This document shows, piece after piece, positions 35,393 through 44,027 of a stretch of DNA of 64,000 nucleotides. Location: positions 1,264,001-1,328,000 of the forward strand of contig NZ_CP126539.1 in assembly GCF_030177755.1 (NCBI RefSeq), written 5' to 3'. Each line of letters starts with the position of its first letter. The stretch's first letter is position 1. The notes under the pieces were generated by a model, which ran no database searches, had not been told where the DNA came from, and saw only the letters and a list, made by a program, of their open reading frames with translations. The translations under genes and the position numbers were made by a program. This stretch comes from Devosia sp. RR2S18. GTDB taxonomy: Bacteria; Pseudomonadota; Alphaproteobacteria; Rhizobiales; Devosiaceae.

Positions 35393-36307
35393 ATGACTGT
35401 TTCCAGCATGGCAAACGTCAGCGGCGCACAGGACCGGGCCGGAAGGGCGCGCAAGCGCTCGGCTTATCCGGGCTGGTTCTATCTGCCCGCCGCCATCATC
35501 TATGCTGCGCTGTTCCTCGCTCCCACCTTTGCCTCGCTGTACTTCAGTCTGACGCGCTGGACGCTGTTCGACAGTGTGTTCATCGGCTTTGACAATTTCG
35601 CGCAGTTCTTTCGCGAGCCGTTCCTGGTGCAGGGCCTTCTCAACACGCTGACTTATGCGCTGATCTCGTCCGGGCTCAAGGTCGTTCTCGGCATGGCACT
35701 GGCGATCATGCTGACTAGCCAGATCGTGGCGCGCGGCTATCTGCGCTCGGTGATCTTTTTCCCGGTGCTGGTCTCGACCGTCGGTGTCGGCATCACCTTC
35801 ACCGTGCTGATGCACCCCACCCAGGGCATGATCAACGAAACGCTGGCGATGCTGGGGATTGCCGGGCCCGGATGGCTGGTCGATCCGAAACTGGCGCTGA
35901 TCTCGGTCGCGCTGGTGGACGTCTGGAAGGGTGTCGGTCTTGCCACTGTGATCTATATCGCCGGTGTCGTGGCCATCCCAAAGGACTACTACGAGGCTGC
36001 GCGCATCGATGGCGCGACCAAGTGGCAGAACTTCCTCTACGTCACGCTGCCGCTGATGCGGCCGGCGACGGCGACGGTGATCACCCTCTCCTTTATCGGC
36101 GGACTGCGCACCTTCGACCTCATCTGGGCCATGACCAAGGGCGGCCCCGGCTTTGCCTCCGACACGATCGCATCGGTGATCTACAAGCAGTACCAGGCCG
36201 GCTTTTACGGGCTCTCGACGGCGGGCAATGTGGTGCTCTTCATCCTCATCGCCGTCCTGGTCGTGCCGCTGACCATGTTGCTCAACCGCAAGCAGGGACA
36301 CGAATGA
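35393..36307 (+). CDS. CUT1 sugar ABC permease (UgpA/MalF type)
   Basis: The 304-residue permease has about six membrane helices, starting with YPGWFYLPAAIIYAALFLAP. The ATPase-coupling EAA loop is present (EAARIDGATKWQNFLYVTLP, near residue 200). It pairs with the next permease, whose ATG overlaps this stop by four bases. Confidence 0.92.
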   Translation: MTVSSMANVSGAQDRAGRARKRSAYPGWFYLPAAIIYAALFLAPTFASLYFSLTRWTLFDSVFIGFDNFAQFFREPFLVQGLLNTLTYALISSGLKVVLGMALAIMLTSQIVARGYLRSVIFFPVLVSTVGVGITFTVLMHPTQGMINETLAMLGIAGPGWLVDPKLALISVALVDVWKGVGLATVIYIAGVVAIPKDYYEAARIDGATKWQNFLYVTLPLMRPATATVITLSFIGGLRTFDLIWAMTKGGPGFASDTIASVIYKQYQAGFYGLSTAGNVVLFILIAVLVVPLTMLLNRKQGHE

Positions 36308-37131
36308 AGCAGCGGGCTCCCCTCATCGGCGGCATCGCCGCGATCGCCGCGACCTTCGTGGTTTTCGTGATCCCGTTCCTGTTCATCGTGCTGATGGCAT
36401 TCAAGGACCGCCCACAATCGGCGCTGCGCGACTTTTCCTGGCCCACCGGCTTCCATCTCTGGGACAATGTCGTCGAGGTGATCCAGACGCGCAACTGGAT
36501 GATGATTACCGCCTTCATCAATTCCACCATCATCACCGTAGTTAGCGTCACCCTCCTCGTGATCCTGGCCGCCATGGTTGGCTTCATCCTGGCGCGGCGC
36601 AAGACGCGCTGGAACCCGCTGATCGAGTTCCTGATCCTGGCTGGCCTCATGGTGCCTCCAGCGGTGGTACCGACCATCTGGGTGCTGCAGGGGCTCAAGC
36701 TGTTCGGCACGCTGCACGGCATGATCCTGATCGAAGTAGCCTACAATCTGCCCTTTTCGATCATCTTGTACCGCGCCTTTATCGCCACCATACCCAAGGA
36801 CATGGACGAGGCGGCGGTCATTGACGGTGCTCGGCCTCTCGACGTGTTTTTCCGCATCATCCTGCCCATGCTCTGGCCGGTGACGGTGACCAATATCGTG
36901 GTGCAATCGGTGGGCATCTTCAACGATTTCACCAACCCCCTCTATTACCTGCCGGGCAATGCCAATGCGACGGTGCAGCTGACGCTGTTCAACTTCCAGA
37001 GCCAGTTCAGCACCGCTTACAACCTCCTGTTCACCAATATCCTGCTGATCACCATCCCGCCGCTCATCGTCTTCCTGTTCTTCAACCGGCAGATCGTGGC
37101 GGGCATGACCGCGGGCGCCGTCAAGGGATAA
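36304..37131 (+). CDS. CUT1 sugar ABC permease (UgpE/MalG type)
   Basis: About 275 residues beginning MKQRAPLIGGIAAIAATFVV, with six helices and the coupling loop EAAVIDGARPLDVFFRIILP. It ends with the MalG-type GMTAGAVKG. ATGA overlap with the preceding permease fixes the start. The longer upstream frame is a shadow of that gene. Confidence 0.92.
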   Translation: MKQRAPLIGGIAAIAATFVVFVIPFLFIVLMAFKDRPQSALRDFSWPTGFHLWDNVVEVIQTRNWMMITAFINSTIITVVSVTLLVILAAMVGFILARRKTRWNPLIEFLILAGLMVPPAVVPTIWVLQGLKLFGTLHGMILIEVAYNLPFSIILYRAFIATIPKDMDEAAVIDGARPLDVFFRIILPMLWPVTVTNIVVQSVGIFNDFTNPLYYLPGNANATVQLTLFNFQSQFSTAYNLLFTNILLITIPPLIVFLFFNRQIVAGMTAGAVKG

Positions 37132-37135
37132 CGCA

Positions 37136-38209
37136 ATGGCCGGACTTGAACTGAAATCGCTGCGCAAGAACTATGGAAAGGTCGAGGTCATCAAGGGCGT
37201 CGACCTTCACATCGACCATGGCGAGTTCGTGGTGTTCGTCGGCCCCTCGGGCTGCGGAAAATCCACGCTGCTGCGCATGATTGCTGGACTCGAGGACATT
37301 TCCGCCGGCGAATTGGTGATCGGCGACCGCGTCGTCAATGATGTCGAGCCGCGCGACCGCGGCATCGCCATGGTGTTCCAGTCCTATGCGCTTTACCCGC
37401 ATATGACGGTCTACGACAACGTCGGCTTCGGGTTGAAGCTGGCCAGGACGCCCAAGGATGTACGCGATCAAAAAATTCGCGACGCAGCCCGCGTGTTGCA
37501 GATGGAGCATCTGCTCGATCGCAAGCCGAGCCAGCTTTCCGGTGGCCAGCGCCAGCGCGTCGCCATCGGCCGCGCAATCGTGCGCCAGCCGGAGGTTTTT
37601 CTCTTCGACGAGCCTCTCTCCAACCTTGATGCTGCCCTGCGTGTCGACATGCGCATGGAACTGGCGCGGCTGCATCAGGACCTGGGCTCGACCATGATCT
37701 ATGTCACGCACGATCAGGTGGAAGCCATGACGCTGGCCGACAAGATCGTCGTGCTCGACGCCGGGGTCGTGCAGCAGGTTGGCTCGCCGATCGAGCTTTA
37801 CCAGCACCCGGCCAACCTCTTCGTTGCCGGCTTTATCGGCTCGCCCAAGATGAACCTCCTCCCCGCGACAGTTGATGCGGCGGAGGGCACCACGGTGCGT
37901 GTTTCCAGCAAAGACCTCGCGGCTTCGACGATTGCCGCACGCGGCGAGGGCCTCAAGCCGGGTGACAACGTCAAGCTCGGCGTCCGGCCGCACGCGCTCC
38001 GGCTAGCCGAAAGCGGCAGTGTGGTGGGGCAGGTGGCTCTCGTCGAGCGCTTGGGCAACGAAACTAATGTCAGCGTGACCCTGCCCAGTGGTACGACCAT
38101 TATGGCCGTTTTGGATGGCGATCGGGTCTTGCGGCCGGGCCAAAGCATTGTATTGGGCTTCACTCCGACTGACGCCCTGCTATTTGACGAGGCAGGTTCA
38201 GCCCGCTGA
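37136..38209 (+). CDS. UgpC/MsmK-type sugar ABC ATP-binding protein
   Basis: 357 residues: Walker [10 protein letters not shown] (36-44), signature LSGGQRQR (134-141), Walker B FLFDEP (155-160), switch His in VTHDQVEAM, and a C-terminal MalK-like OB domain (VKLGVRPHALRLAES). It energises the importer of this operon and may serve related permeases. It starts four bases after the permease stop. Last gene of the operon. Confidence 0.93.
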   Translation: MAGLELKSLRKNYGKVEVIKGVDLHIDHGEFVVFVGPSGCGKSTLLRMIAGLEDISAGELVIGDRVVNDVEPRDRGIAMVFQSYALYPHMTVYDNVGFGLKLARTPKDVRDQKIRDAARVLQMEHLLDRKPSQLSGGQRQRVAIGRAIVRQPEVFLFDEPLSNLDAALRVDMRMELARLHQDLGSTMIYVTHDQVEAMTLADKIVVLDAGVVQQVGSPIELYQHPANLFVAGFIGSPKMNLLPATVDAAEGTTVRVSSKDLAASTIAARGEGLKPGDNVKLGVRPHALRLAESGSVVGQVALVERLGNETNVSVTLPSGTTIMAVLDGDRVLRPGQSIVLGFTPTDALLFDEAGSAR

Positions 38210-38363
38210 CGGAGTTTTTCGGCAATGAGGTCCTGAAGCCCGCCGGCGTAAAAACGGCGGTGTGTCGGTGATGACCCGCTCTCATCAACTCTCATTCAAG
38301 ACCAGACGCAGAAGCGGACTGACTGCTTTCGGGAAGTTATCTGGCCACAGTGAATGGCTGAAA

Positions 38364-38410
38364 TGGTGAAGGGTTTGCGACGCCAAACGGCATCCCAAAA
38401 CCCTTCACCA
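38364..38410. repeat. 13-bp perfect inverted repeat, 21-base spacer
   Basis: tggtgaagggttt at 38364-38376 is exactly complementary to 38398-38410. The spacer has its own near-palindrome (gcgacgcc...). Purpose unknown; it could be a bidirectional terminator stem or the trace of a small mobile repeat. Confidence 0.7.
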
Positions 38411-38551
38411 CAGGCAATCCCATCTAAGACGGCGGCTTCCTTAATGCAGCCTTTTGGTTCAACTGCGACGGTCGCCTCTGGCGGCTGCAAGGCTCGTGTG
38501 CCGCCTGAGACCTCGACGACGGTGGTGTCTGATTGTGTCGCTCCAAAAGGA

Positions 38552-38577
38552 ACACCACCAGCCTCGGCTGGTGGTGT
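38552..38577 (-). terminator. terminator of the minus-strand pentose operon
   Basis: A perfect 12-bp stem (acaccaccagcc / ggctggtggtgt) with a 2-base loop centre is followed on the minus strand by tccttttgg. It lies about 27 bases after the stop of the nucleoside-hydrolase-like gene. Confidence 0.75.
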
Positions 38578-38603
38578 GACCTGATCGAGAAAATCTGTTT
38601 CGA

Positions 38604-39509
38604 CTACCCGAATTTAGCGAGAGCCTGCACACCGCGGTGAAAGCGGGCCAGTTTGGCGTAAAAATCCTCAAGGATGTAGCGGACGTCGATGGACTCGTAG
38701 ACCTTGATCGGCCTGTGTTGGCCAGTATGAACATAGTGCATGTGCGGGCTGAACTCAGGAGCAGGGCGCCAATCGCAGATCCCGCCCATCGGATTGAGAA
38801 TAACCGACAGCGCTGGCGTATCGCCCAGCGAGCGGTGCTCGATGGGCCCGTTGTGAACGCGTAGGTTCCATTCGATGAGTTGGTCGACGAGGTATTTGCC
38901 GATCTGTCCCTTGTCCTCGCAGCGTTCCTGTAGCTCGGCATAGCTGACCGCCATCATACGATAGACTGTCGATGGAATTTGCCAGACTTGCACCTTGGAG
39001 CGCATGACGACATTGGCCGCCCCAATATCATTCATGAGATTGAACTCGCGGCCGCCTGAAGGCCAGGTGCCACCACCAATCCAGACGCAAATGACATTGC
39101 GCTGGTTCAACCTGGGCTCCATAAGGATGGCCGAGGCCATGTCGGTTAAAGGGCCAAGGAAGGCCACATAGAGCGGGCGATCGTCGTTCTTCATCGCTTC
39201 GTCGATGATCATCTGTGCGCCGGGCGAGGGAACCGGTGTTTGCTCGTCGGGCAGTGCGGTTGCGGCGCCGTTTGCCACCGGAATACGTCCAGACAGGTCC
39301 ATCAAGTGGAGCAAGTGGTCGATCTCCTTTCGGCTGTCCTCCATCGAGGTTTTGGAACGGTGGTCACCGAAATGCGCGGCAATGATGCCGTGAAAGTCGA
39401 AGGTGGGTGTCAGAAGGGCATGAACGATAGTAAACTGATCGTCCGCCTCGTTCTTGGCGTCGGTGTTGAGAATGAGGCGCGCCCGCTTTTCACGAGGAAG
39501 CGTTGTCAT
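38604..39509 (-). CDS. nucleoside hydrolase-like protein with variant metal motif
   Basis: The 301-residue protein has the fold pattern of inosine-uridine nucleoside hydrolases: N-terminal LILNTDAKNEADDQFTIVHAL, FLGPLTDMASAI near residue 120, IWIGGG-like CVWIGGGTWP, EFNLMNDIGAANVV. The usual calcium motif DTDPGxDD is replaced by NTDAKNEADD, closer to DUF1593 proteins. It is the last gene of a five-gene operon for sugar metabolism, three bases after the isomerase. It may cleave an N- or O-glycoside of the pathway sugar. The substrate is unknown. Confidence 0.75.
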   Translation of the reverse strand: MTTLPREKRARLILNTDAKNEADDQFTIVHALLTPTFDFHGIIAAHFGDHRSKTSMEDSRKEIDHLLHLMDLSGRIPVANGAATALPDEQTPVPSPGAQMIIDEAMKNDDRPLYVAFLGPLTDMASAILMEPRLNQRNVICVWIGGGTWPSGGREFNLMNDIGAANVVMRSKVQVWQIPSTVYRMMAVSYAELQERCEDKGQIGKYLVDQLIEWNLRVHNGPIEHRSLGDTPALSVILNPMGGICDWRPAPEFSPHMHYVHTGQHRPIKVYESIDVRYILEDFYAKLARFHRGVQALAKFG

Positions 39510-39511
39510 GC

Positions 39512-40495
39512 TTATTCTCCCATCGCGCCGAACAGCGCTTTTTGAGCGATTTTGAGGGCGCTAATCGCGTCGTGCCGGCTTTGGGCTTCTTGGAGGGCGT
39601 CTACGTCCAGAGCGTCAAGGCCTTTGGCAGCAGCCTTGAGGAAATCGATGGCGTGCGTGGCCGTGGCGACGCTATCCTCGCGGAAGGGGAACTGATCGAG
39701 CTGCCATACACCTTCCCACTTGTTCTTCTTGAGCACATAGAAAAATTCAAAGAGCTCGATGGGATGCAAACTGCCGGCAACAAGGTCGTCGTCCCAGGAG
39801 CGATAGTTGTCGTTGACGTCCATGCCAAAAAGGCGGCCGTGATCAAGCGCGAGTTGGGCTGAATCGGCGGCGGACTCACCGCCCATGATGGCGTGACCGA
39901 AGTCGAGCAGTATGCCGACGTTCGGCAAGCCGATCTTTTCGATACCCAGGATGGTACGGGCGACCGACCCGAAGCTCATGCGGACGCGAGGTTCGCGCGG
40001 CTTGTACTCGATGACGAACTTGAGGTCCGGGTTCTCGGAGGCGAGCTGACCGACGCCGTCAAGCGAGCGCTGCCACTGGGTTGAATAATCGACTTGGAAG
40101 GGGTAGTCCCAACCGTCCTGGCCAGGCCACAGCTTTACATAATCGGCCTTATGGAAGCGGACGACGTCGCAAGCGGAAGTGATCAGCTCGTGGGCCTTGC
40201 GGCGAATGCCAGCATCTGGATTTGTGAAGGCACCCTTGACGAAGTCGCGGGTGTAGATTTCGGGCGTGATGCCGATGACGCCGAGCTTGTTGCGCTCGAG
40301 CGCCTCCTTGATCTGCGCGTCGCTGTACTCACCCCCGAAATATGGCCAGTTGAGGTCGACCACGGAAAGATCCTCGACGCGGCCGGCGAGATCGATGGCT
40401 TCGATAATGTTGCGCGGAACGCCGTAGCCGTCGGTGGCATAGCGGTCAAGGTAGGTGGCAAAGTGCCAGATGCCAGCGCCGAAACGTTGAGCCAT
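39512..40495 (-). CDS. sugar isomerase/epimerase, xylose-isomerase-like TIM barrel (candidate D-apiose isomerase)
   Basis: The 327-residue protein has an AP-endonuclease-2-type TIM barrel: FVIEYKPREPR near residue 150, LLDFGHAIMGGES, GMDVNDNYRSWDDDLVAG and WQLDQFPFRED. Glu, Asp, His and Asp at these positions would hold a divalent metal for aldose-ketose isomerisation. It begins on the stop of the FGGY kinase (TAATG). Isomerase, kinase and split transketolase in one operon match the logic of D-apiose catabolism via apulose 4-phosphate, but another pentose or tetrose is possible. The exact substrate is inferred. Confidence 0.75.
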   Translation of the reverse strand: MAQRFGAGIWHFATYLDRYATDGYGVPRNIIEAIDLAGRVEDLSVVDLNWPYFGGEYSDAQIKEALERNKLGVIGITPEIYTRDFVKGAFTNPDAGIRRKAHELITSACDVVRFHKADYVKLWPGQDGWDYPFQVDYSTQWQRSLDGVGQLASENPDLKFVIEYKPREPRVRMSFGSVARTILGIEKIGLPNVGILLDFGHAIMGGESAADSAQLALDHGRLFGMDVNDNYRSWDDDLVAGSLHPIELFEFFYVLKKNKWEGVWQLDQFPFREDSVATATHAIDFLKAAAKGLDALDVDALQEAQSRHDAISALKIAQKALFGAMGE

Positions 40496-41994
40496 TAGAA
40501 TCCTCCTGTTGTCGGGTGCTTTGCTGACCCGGTGAGCGTTTGGGCGATGGCATGTTGCCAGCGCAAAAGGTTAGCCGCGCGGGCTGTATCCGACATCTGC
40601 GGCGCGAAACGGCTGGCGAACGGCACAGCTTCTAAAAACTGTCCAAAGCCTGAGAAAGCCAGCGCGGCGGCCCCTAGGGCGCTGACTTCTGCTGCAGCGG
40701 ACGTCGCCACGGGGCGGCCGATCATGTCGGCTTGAAACTGCATGAGGACGCTGTTCCGGGAGGCTCCTCCGTCCGCCCGCAGATCGGACAGAGAAGCGCC
40801 GGAGTCGTGCTCCATGGCAGCAAACACATCAGTGACCTGAAAGGCGATCGCTTCAATGGCTGCGCGGGCGAGGTGGGCTGGCTTTGTGCCCAGAGAGAGA
40901 CCGGTTAACGTCCCCCTGGCATCAGCTCGCCAGTGCGGTGCGCCCAATCCAACCAAGGCTGGCACGAAGACTACGCCATTGCTGTCCGGGACGCTCGAGG
41001 CGAGGTCCGAAAGCTGTGCAGCGTCCTTGAGGCCCAGTAGCTCAGCCATAAAAGCAGCGGACTGCCCAGAAACGGAGATATTACCTTCCAGTGCGTAGAC
41101 TGGTCCGTCGGCAGTGCTCCACGCGATGGTGCTGGATATCCCTCGGCTGGAGAGCACTCGCGCTCCCGTGAGCGCCATCAAGGAGCTGCCAGTGCCATAT
41201 GTCGCCTTCACTGCCCCTGTAGTCCGCACACCGTGGCCGTAGAGCGCTGCATGGGAGTCTCCAATCATGGCATGAATTGGTGTCCCGGCGGGCAGAGCGC
41301 TTACGCCGGCTGCCACACAACCGAAGAGTGAGTTGGATGGACGCACTTCGGGCATCATGCTCAGTGGCACTGAGAATAAGCGGCTGAGTTCTTCATCCCA
41401 CCGCAGAGCAGCGGTGTCGAAGAGCTGTGTCCGTGATGCATTGGAATGATCCGTGCAGTGCACAGTACCCCCAGTGAGATTCCAAAGCAGCCAGGTGTCA
41501 ACGGTTCCCGCCCGGAGTTTCCCGTTCTCTGCTCGTGCCCGTGCCCCTTCTACATTGTCGAGGAGCCACGCAATCTTAGCAGCCGGAAAAAGTGGATCGA
41601 GGGTGAGCCCCGTCTTCTGCTCGACCATGTGCGAAAAACCCGCAGCGTGCAGGGCTTCGCATTTGGGCGCCGAACGACGGCACTGCCAAGTGATACAAGG
41701 GCCCACCGGCACTCCGGTCTCCGCGTCCCACACAACAATCGACTCCCGCTGATTGGAAATGGCGACGGCGGCGACCTCTTGGCGGGAGCCAGACTTGCTC
41801 AGCACGTCCTCTATTGCCTTGAGCACGCCCTCCATAAGAGCTGTTGCGGACTGTTCGGCCCAACCGGATTGCGGATAACTGACCATATTCGGCACAGAGG
41901 CTTGATCGACGATCTCCCCGTTGGCGTTTACGAGGAGCGCCTTCGTGTTCGTTGTGCCCTGGTCCACTGCCAGAACGAATCCCGACGCTGTCAT
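40495..41994 (-). CDS. FGGY-family carbohydrate kinase (candidate apulose kinase)
   Basis: 499 residues with the FGGY pattern: N-terminal phosphate-1 loop LAVDQGTTNTKALL, AISNQRESIVVWD near residue 80, DTWLLWNLTGG, YGTGSSLMAL, and C-terminal DGGASRNSVLMQFQADMIG. It phosphorylates a ketose or polyol with ATP. The ATG at 41994 overlaps the transketolase C-subunit stop as ATGA, which excludes the longer frame. In this operon it would phosphorylate the ketose made by the isomerase, ahead of the transketolase. Confidence 0.85.
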   Translation of the reverse strand: MTASGFVLAVDQGTTNTKALLVNANGEIVDQASVPNMVSYPQSGWAEQSATALMEGVLKAIEDVLSKSGSRQEVAAVAISNQRESIVVWDAETGVPVGPCITWQCRRSAPKCEALHAAGFSHMVEQKTGLTLDPLFPAAKIAWLLDNVEGARARAENGKLRAGTVDTWLLWNLTGGTVHCTDHSNASRTQLFDTAALRWDEELSRLFSVPLSMMPEVRPSNSLFGCVAAGVSALPAGTPIHAMIGDSHAALYGHGVRTTGAVKATYGTGSSLMALTGARVLSSRGISSTIAWSTADGPVYALEGNISVSGQSAAFMAELLGLKDAAQLSDLASSVPDSNGVVFVPALVGLGAPHWRADARGTLTGLSLGTKPAHLARAAIEAIAFQVTDVFAAMEHDSGASLSDLRADGGASRNSVLMQFQADMIGRPVATSAAAEVSALGAAALAFSGFGQFLEAVPFASRFAPQMSDTARAANLLRWQHAIAQTLTGSAKHPTTGGF

Positions 41995-42944
41995 TTCTTG
42001 CGAGCGATCGTCTGACGAACGGCATCGGCAATCCCAGGTTCGGTGAGCCCAAAATGCTCCATCAACCACTCGGCCGAACCTGTGGGGAGAAACCCTGGAA
42101 AGCCCATGATCCGCATTGGAACTGGATCGTTGCTGGCCACCAATTCTGCAACTGCTCCTCCGAGGCCGCCCCGGACAGAGTGCTCTTCGACTGTTACTAT
42201 GGCGCCCGTGCTAGCGGCGTCCAGGATAGCTTGCTGGTCGAGCGGGTTGACTGTTGCCATATTGACAACTCGCGCGGAGATACCTTCGCTGGCAAGTTGC
42301 TTGGCGGCAGCCACCGCCCGGTGCACCATGGTGCCATTAGCGATAATCGTCGCTTCAGTGCCCTCCACCAAAGTTTCTGCCTTGCCAAACTCGAAAACGG
42401 CGTGGGAACGGTCGAGTGCCGGGACAGGCATTCTGCTGACCCGAATGAAAACTGGTCCATCGATCTCCGCGGCCGCCCGGATGGCCTGTTCTGTTTGCCA
42501 TGGGTCCGCAGGCACAACCAAGGTCAGATTGTTGAACAGGCGTAGCCAGGCAAGGTCTTCGATTGAGTGATGCGTTGGCCCAAGTTCTCCATAAGCCACG
42601 CCGCTGGATTGACCGACGAGTTTTACGTTCACGTTGGAGTATGCGATATCGGCTTTGATCTGTTCCATCGCACGGGCGGTTAGGAAGCATGAGGCGGCCG
42701 AGACAAACGGCACCTTGCCACCGTTGGCAAGGCCGGCGCCGACCGCGACCAAGGTCTGCTCGGCGATGCCAACGTTCACCATCCTCTCGGGAAACTTCTT
42801 GCGAAACCCGCCGAGCTTAGAAGAGCCCACGCTGTCGCTCACCACTGTCACAATGCGGGGGTCAGCTTCCGCCAAAGCTTCTATCGCCGAGGCGAAGCTG
42901 TCTCGGCAGTCGAAGTATCCGTCTTTCTTAGGGGCAGCACTCAT
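41991..42944 (-). CDS. transketolase, C-terminal subunit (AptB-like)
   Basis: 317 residues covering the pyrimidine-binding and C-terminal domains of transketolase: VGIAEQTLVAVGAGLANGG with the conserved Glu, VKLVGQSSGVAYGELGPTHHS, and VTVEEHSVRGGLGGAVAELV. The N-terminal domain is in the next gene upstream, with TAATG overlap. Split transketolases often act on unusual sugars; apulose-4-phosphate transketolase (AptAB) is one published case. It transfers a two-carbon unit using thiamin diphosphate. Confidence 0.9.
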   Translation of the reverse strand: MSAAPKKDGYFDCRDSFASAIEALAEADPRIVTVVSDSVGSSKLGGFRKKFPERMVNVGIAEQTLVAVGAGLANGGKVPFVSAASCFLTARAMEQIKADIAYSNVNVKLVGQSSGVAYGELGPTHHSIEDLAWLRLFNNLTLVVPADPWQTEQAIRAAAEIDGPVFIRVSRMPVPALDRSHAVFEFGKAETLVEGTEATIIANGTMVHRAVAAAKQLASEGISARVVNMATVNPLDQQAILDAASTGAIVTVEEHSVRGGLGGAVAELVASNDPVPMRIMGFPGFLPTGSAEWLMEHFGLTEPGIADAVRQTIARKK

Positions 42945-43783
42945 TAGACCAGTTCCGCCATGGCTTGCTCGTATTGTTCCTTGTTGGGCACTCCATGGTG
43001 CCAGGCAACGTTGTCGTGCATGAAACTGACGCCCTTACCTTTGAAAGTGTTTGCGACTACGCAGAGAGGCTTTCCACGTCCCTTGGGAGAAGCAGACAGC
43101 ACTTCGAGCAGTGCACCAGGGTCATGACCATCCACCACTTCCACACGCCAGCCGAACGCTTTCCACTTGTCGTCCAGAGGGTCCAGCGTGGCCGTCTCCT
43201 CGGTGCGGGCACCTTGCTGCAGTCGATTGCGATCAACAACGACGGTGAGATTTTCCAGCTTACGGTGTCCCGCAGTGAGCGCTGCTTCCCAGTTGCTGCC
43301 TTCCTGTAGTTCGCCGTCACCAGTAAGCACAAAGGTCCGAAAACTTGCGCCGTCCATCTGCCCCGCAGCTGCAATGCCGACCGCAACCGGGAGGCCGTGA
43401 CCGAGGGGGCCAGTATTTGTTTCTACGCCGGGTAAGTAGTTGCGGTTGGGATGGCCGTTGAGCTTGGAGAGCGGCTCCATGTAGGTTTTGAGTTCTTCTT
43501 CGGGGAAGTAGCCCGCAGCCGCGAGAGCGGAATAGAAGGCTCCGGTGCAATGCCCCTTGCTCATGACGAACCGATCTCGAGCCGGATCCTGCGGCGCCTT
43601 TGGGTCGTAACGCATCACACCGAAGTACAGCGTCGCTAGGATGTCGCTGGCGCTGAAGTCGCCGCCGGGGTGTCCCAGTTGGGCATCATAGACCATCTGG
43701 AAGCTGCGACGGCGTATCCAAAGGGCGCGGTCTTTGATGGCTGCAATGATGTCATTGCGGAGGTCTGGGTTAGCGGGGGGCAA
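42944..43783 (-). CDS. transketolase, N-terminal (ThDP-binding) subunit (AptA-like)
   Basis: 279 residues containing the ThDP domain: LGHPGGDFSASDILATLYF, DRFVMSKGHCTGAFYSAL, TGPLGHGLPVAVG, and the GDG...N diphosphate motif GDGELQEGSNWEAAL with metal-binding Asn. It pairs with the following subunit. The start is TTG at 43783 with agaggaa seven bases upstream; no ATG is available. It is the first gene of the five-gene operon, divergent from the ribose-type ABC genes. Confidence 0.9.
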   Translation of the reverse strand: MPPANPDLRNDIIAAIKDRALWIRRRSFQMVYDAQLGHPGGDFSASDILATLYFGVMRYDPKAPQDPARDRFVMSKGHCTGAFYSALAAAGYFPEEELKTYMEPLSKLNGHPNRNYLPGVETNTGPLGHGLPVAVGIAAAGQMDGASFRTFVLTGDGELQEGSNWEAALTAGHRKLENLTVVVDRNRLQQGARTEETATLDPLDDKWKAFGWRVEVVDGHDPGALLEVLSASPKGRGKPLCVVANTFKGKGVSFMHDNVAWHHGVPNKEQYEQAMAELV

Positions 43784-43933
43784 TTGCTGTTCCTCTGGCG
43801 CGGTTGAGTAGGCCCATGGGAGCTTTTGTCATTTAGCTTAGCCTTGGGGGTTGCTGTATGCAACGCGAAAAATTCGTGATTTTTGCGGTTTCAGTTTCGT
43901 GCCGTAGGCCTAGGGTTTGCTGAGATATTGCCG

Positions 43934-43955
43934 TTGACATGAGGTAGAAATCTAC
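43934..43955 (+). promoter_or_regulatory. candidate promoter -35 with overlapping palindromic operator
   Basis: TTGACA at 43934-43939 is followed by the palindrome GTAGA-AA-TCTAC at 43944-43955, in the spacer region before the DUF2291 gene. The 214-base divergent gap also has CGAAAAATTCG near 43866. Either may be the site for the DeoR regulator encoded downstream. This is inferred from position and symmetry only. Confidence 0.4.
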
Positions 43956-44027
43956 GTCACATATACAACAAAACACAAAAAATCGCAATGAACCAGAATG
44001 GTCGGCGAAATGCTTGAGGAGAATCTG

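Larger units (their letters stand above)
38210..38603. other. convergent intergenic region with hairpins and a long inverted repeat
   Basis: This 394-base gap separates two converging operons. It holds a small hairpin (38240-38260), a 13-bp inverted repeat with 21-base spacing (38364-38410), and a terminator-like palindrome (38552-38577). A minus-strand frame of 64 codons (38296-38490) crosses the inverted repeat but lacks a ribosome site. Confidence 0.6.

Noticed and set aside
33994..35454. 486-codon minus-strand frame opposite the binding-protein gene
   Set aside because: Shadow of a clearly recognised solute-binding protein; no family features of its own.
35195..37167. Two long minus-strand frames opposite the CUT1 permeases
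   Set aside because: His/Asp/Arg/Gln-rich translations are typical reverse-strand images of membrane-protein genes.
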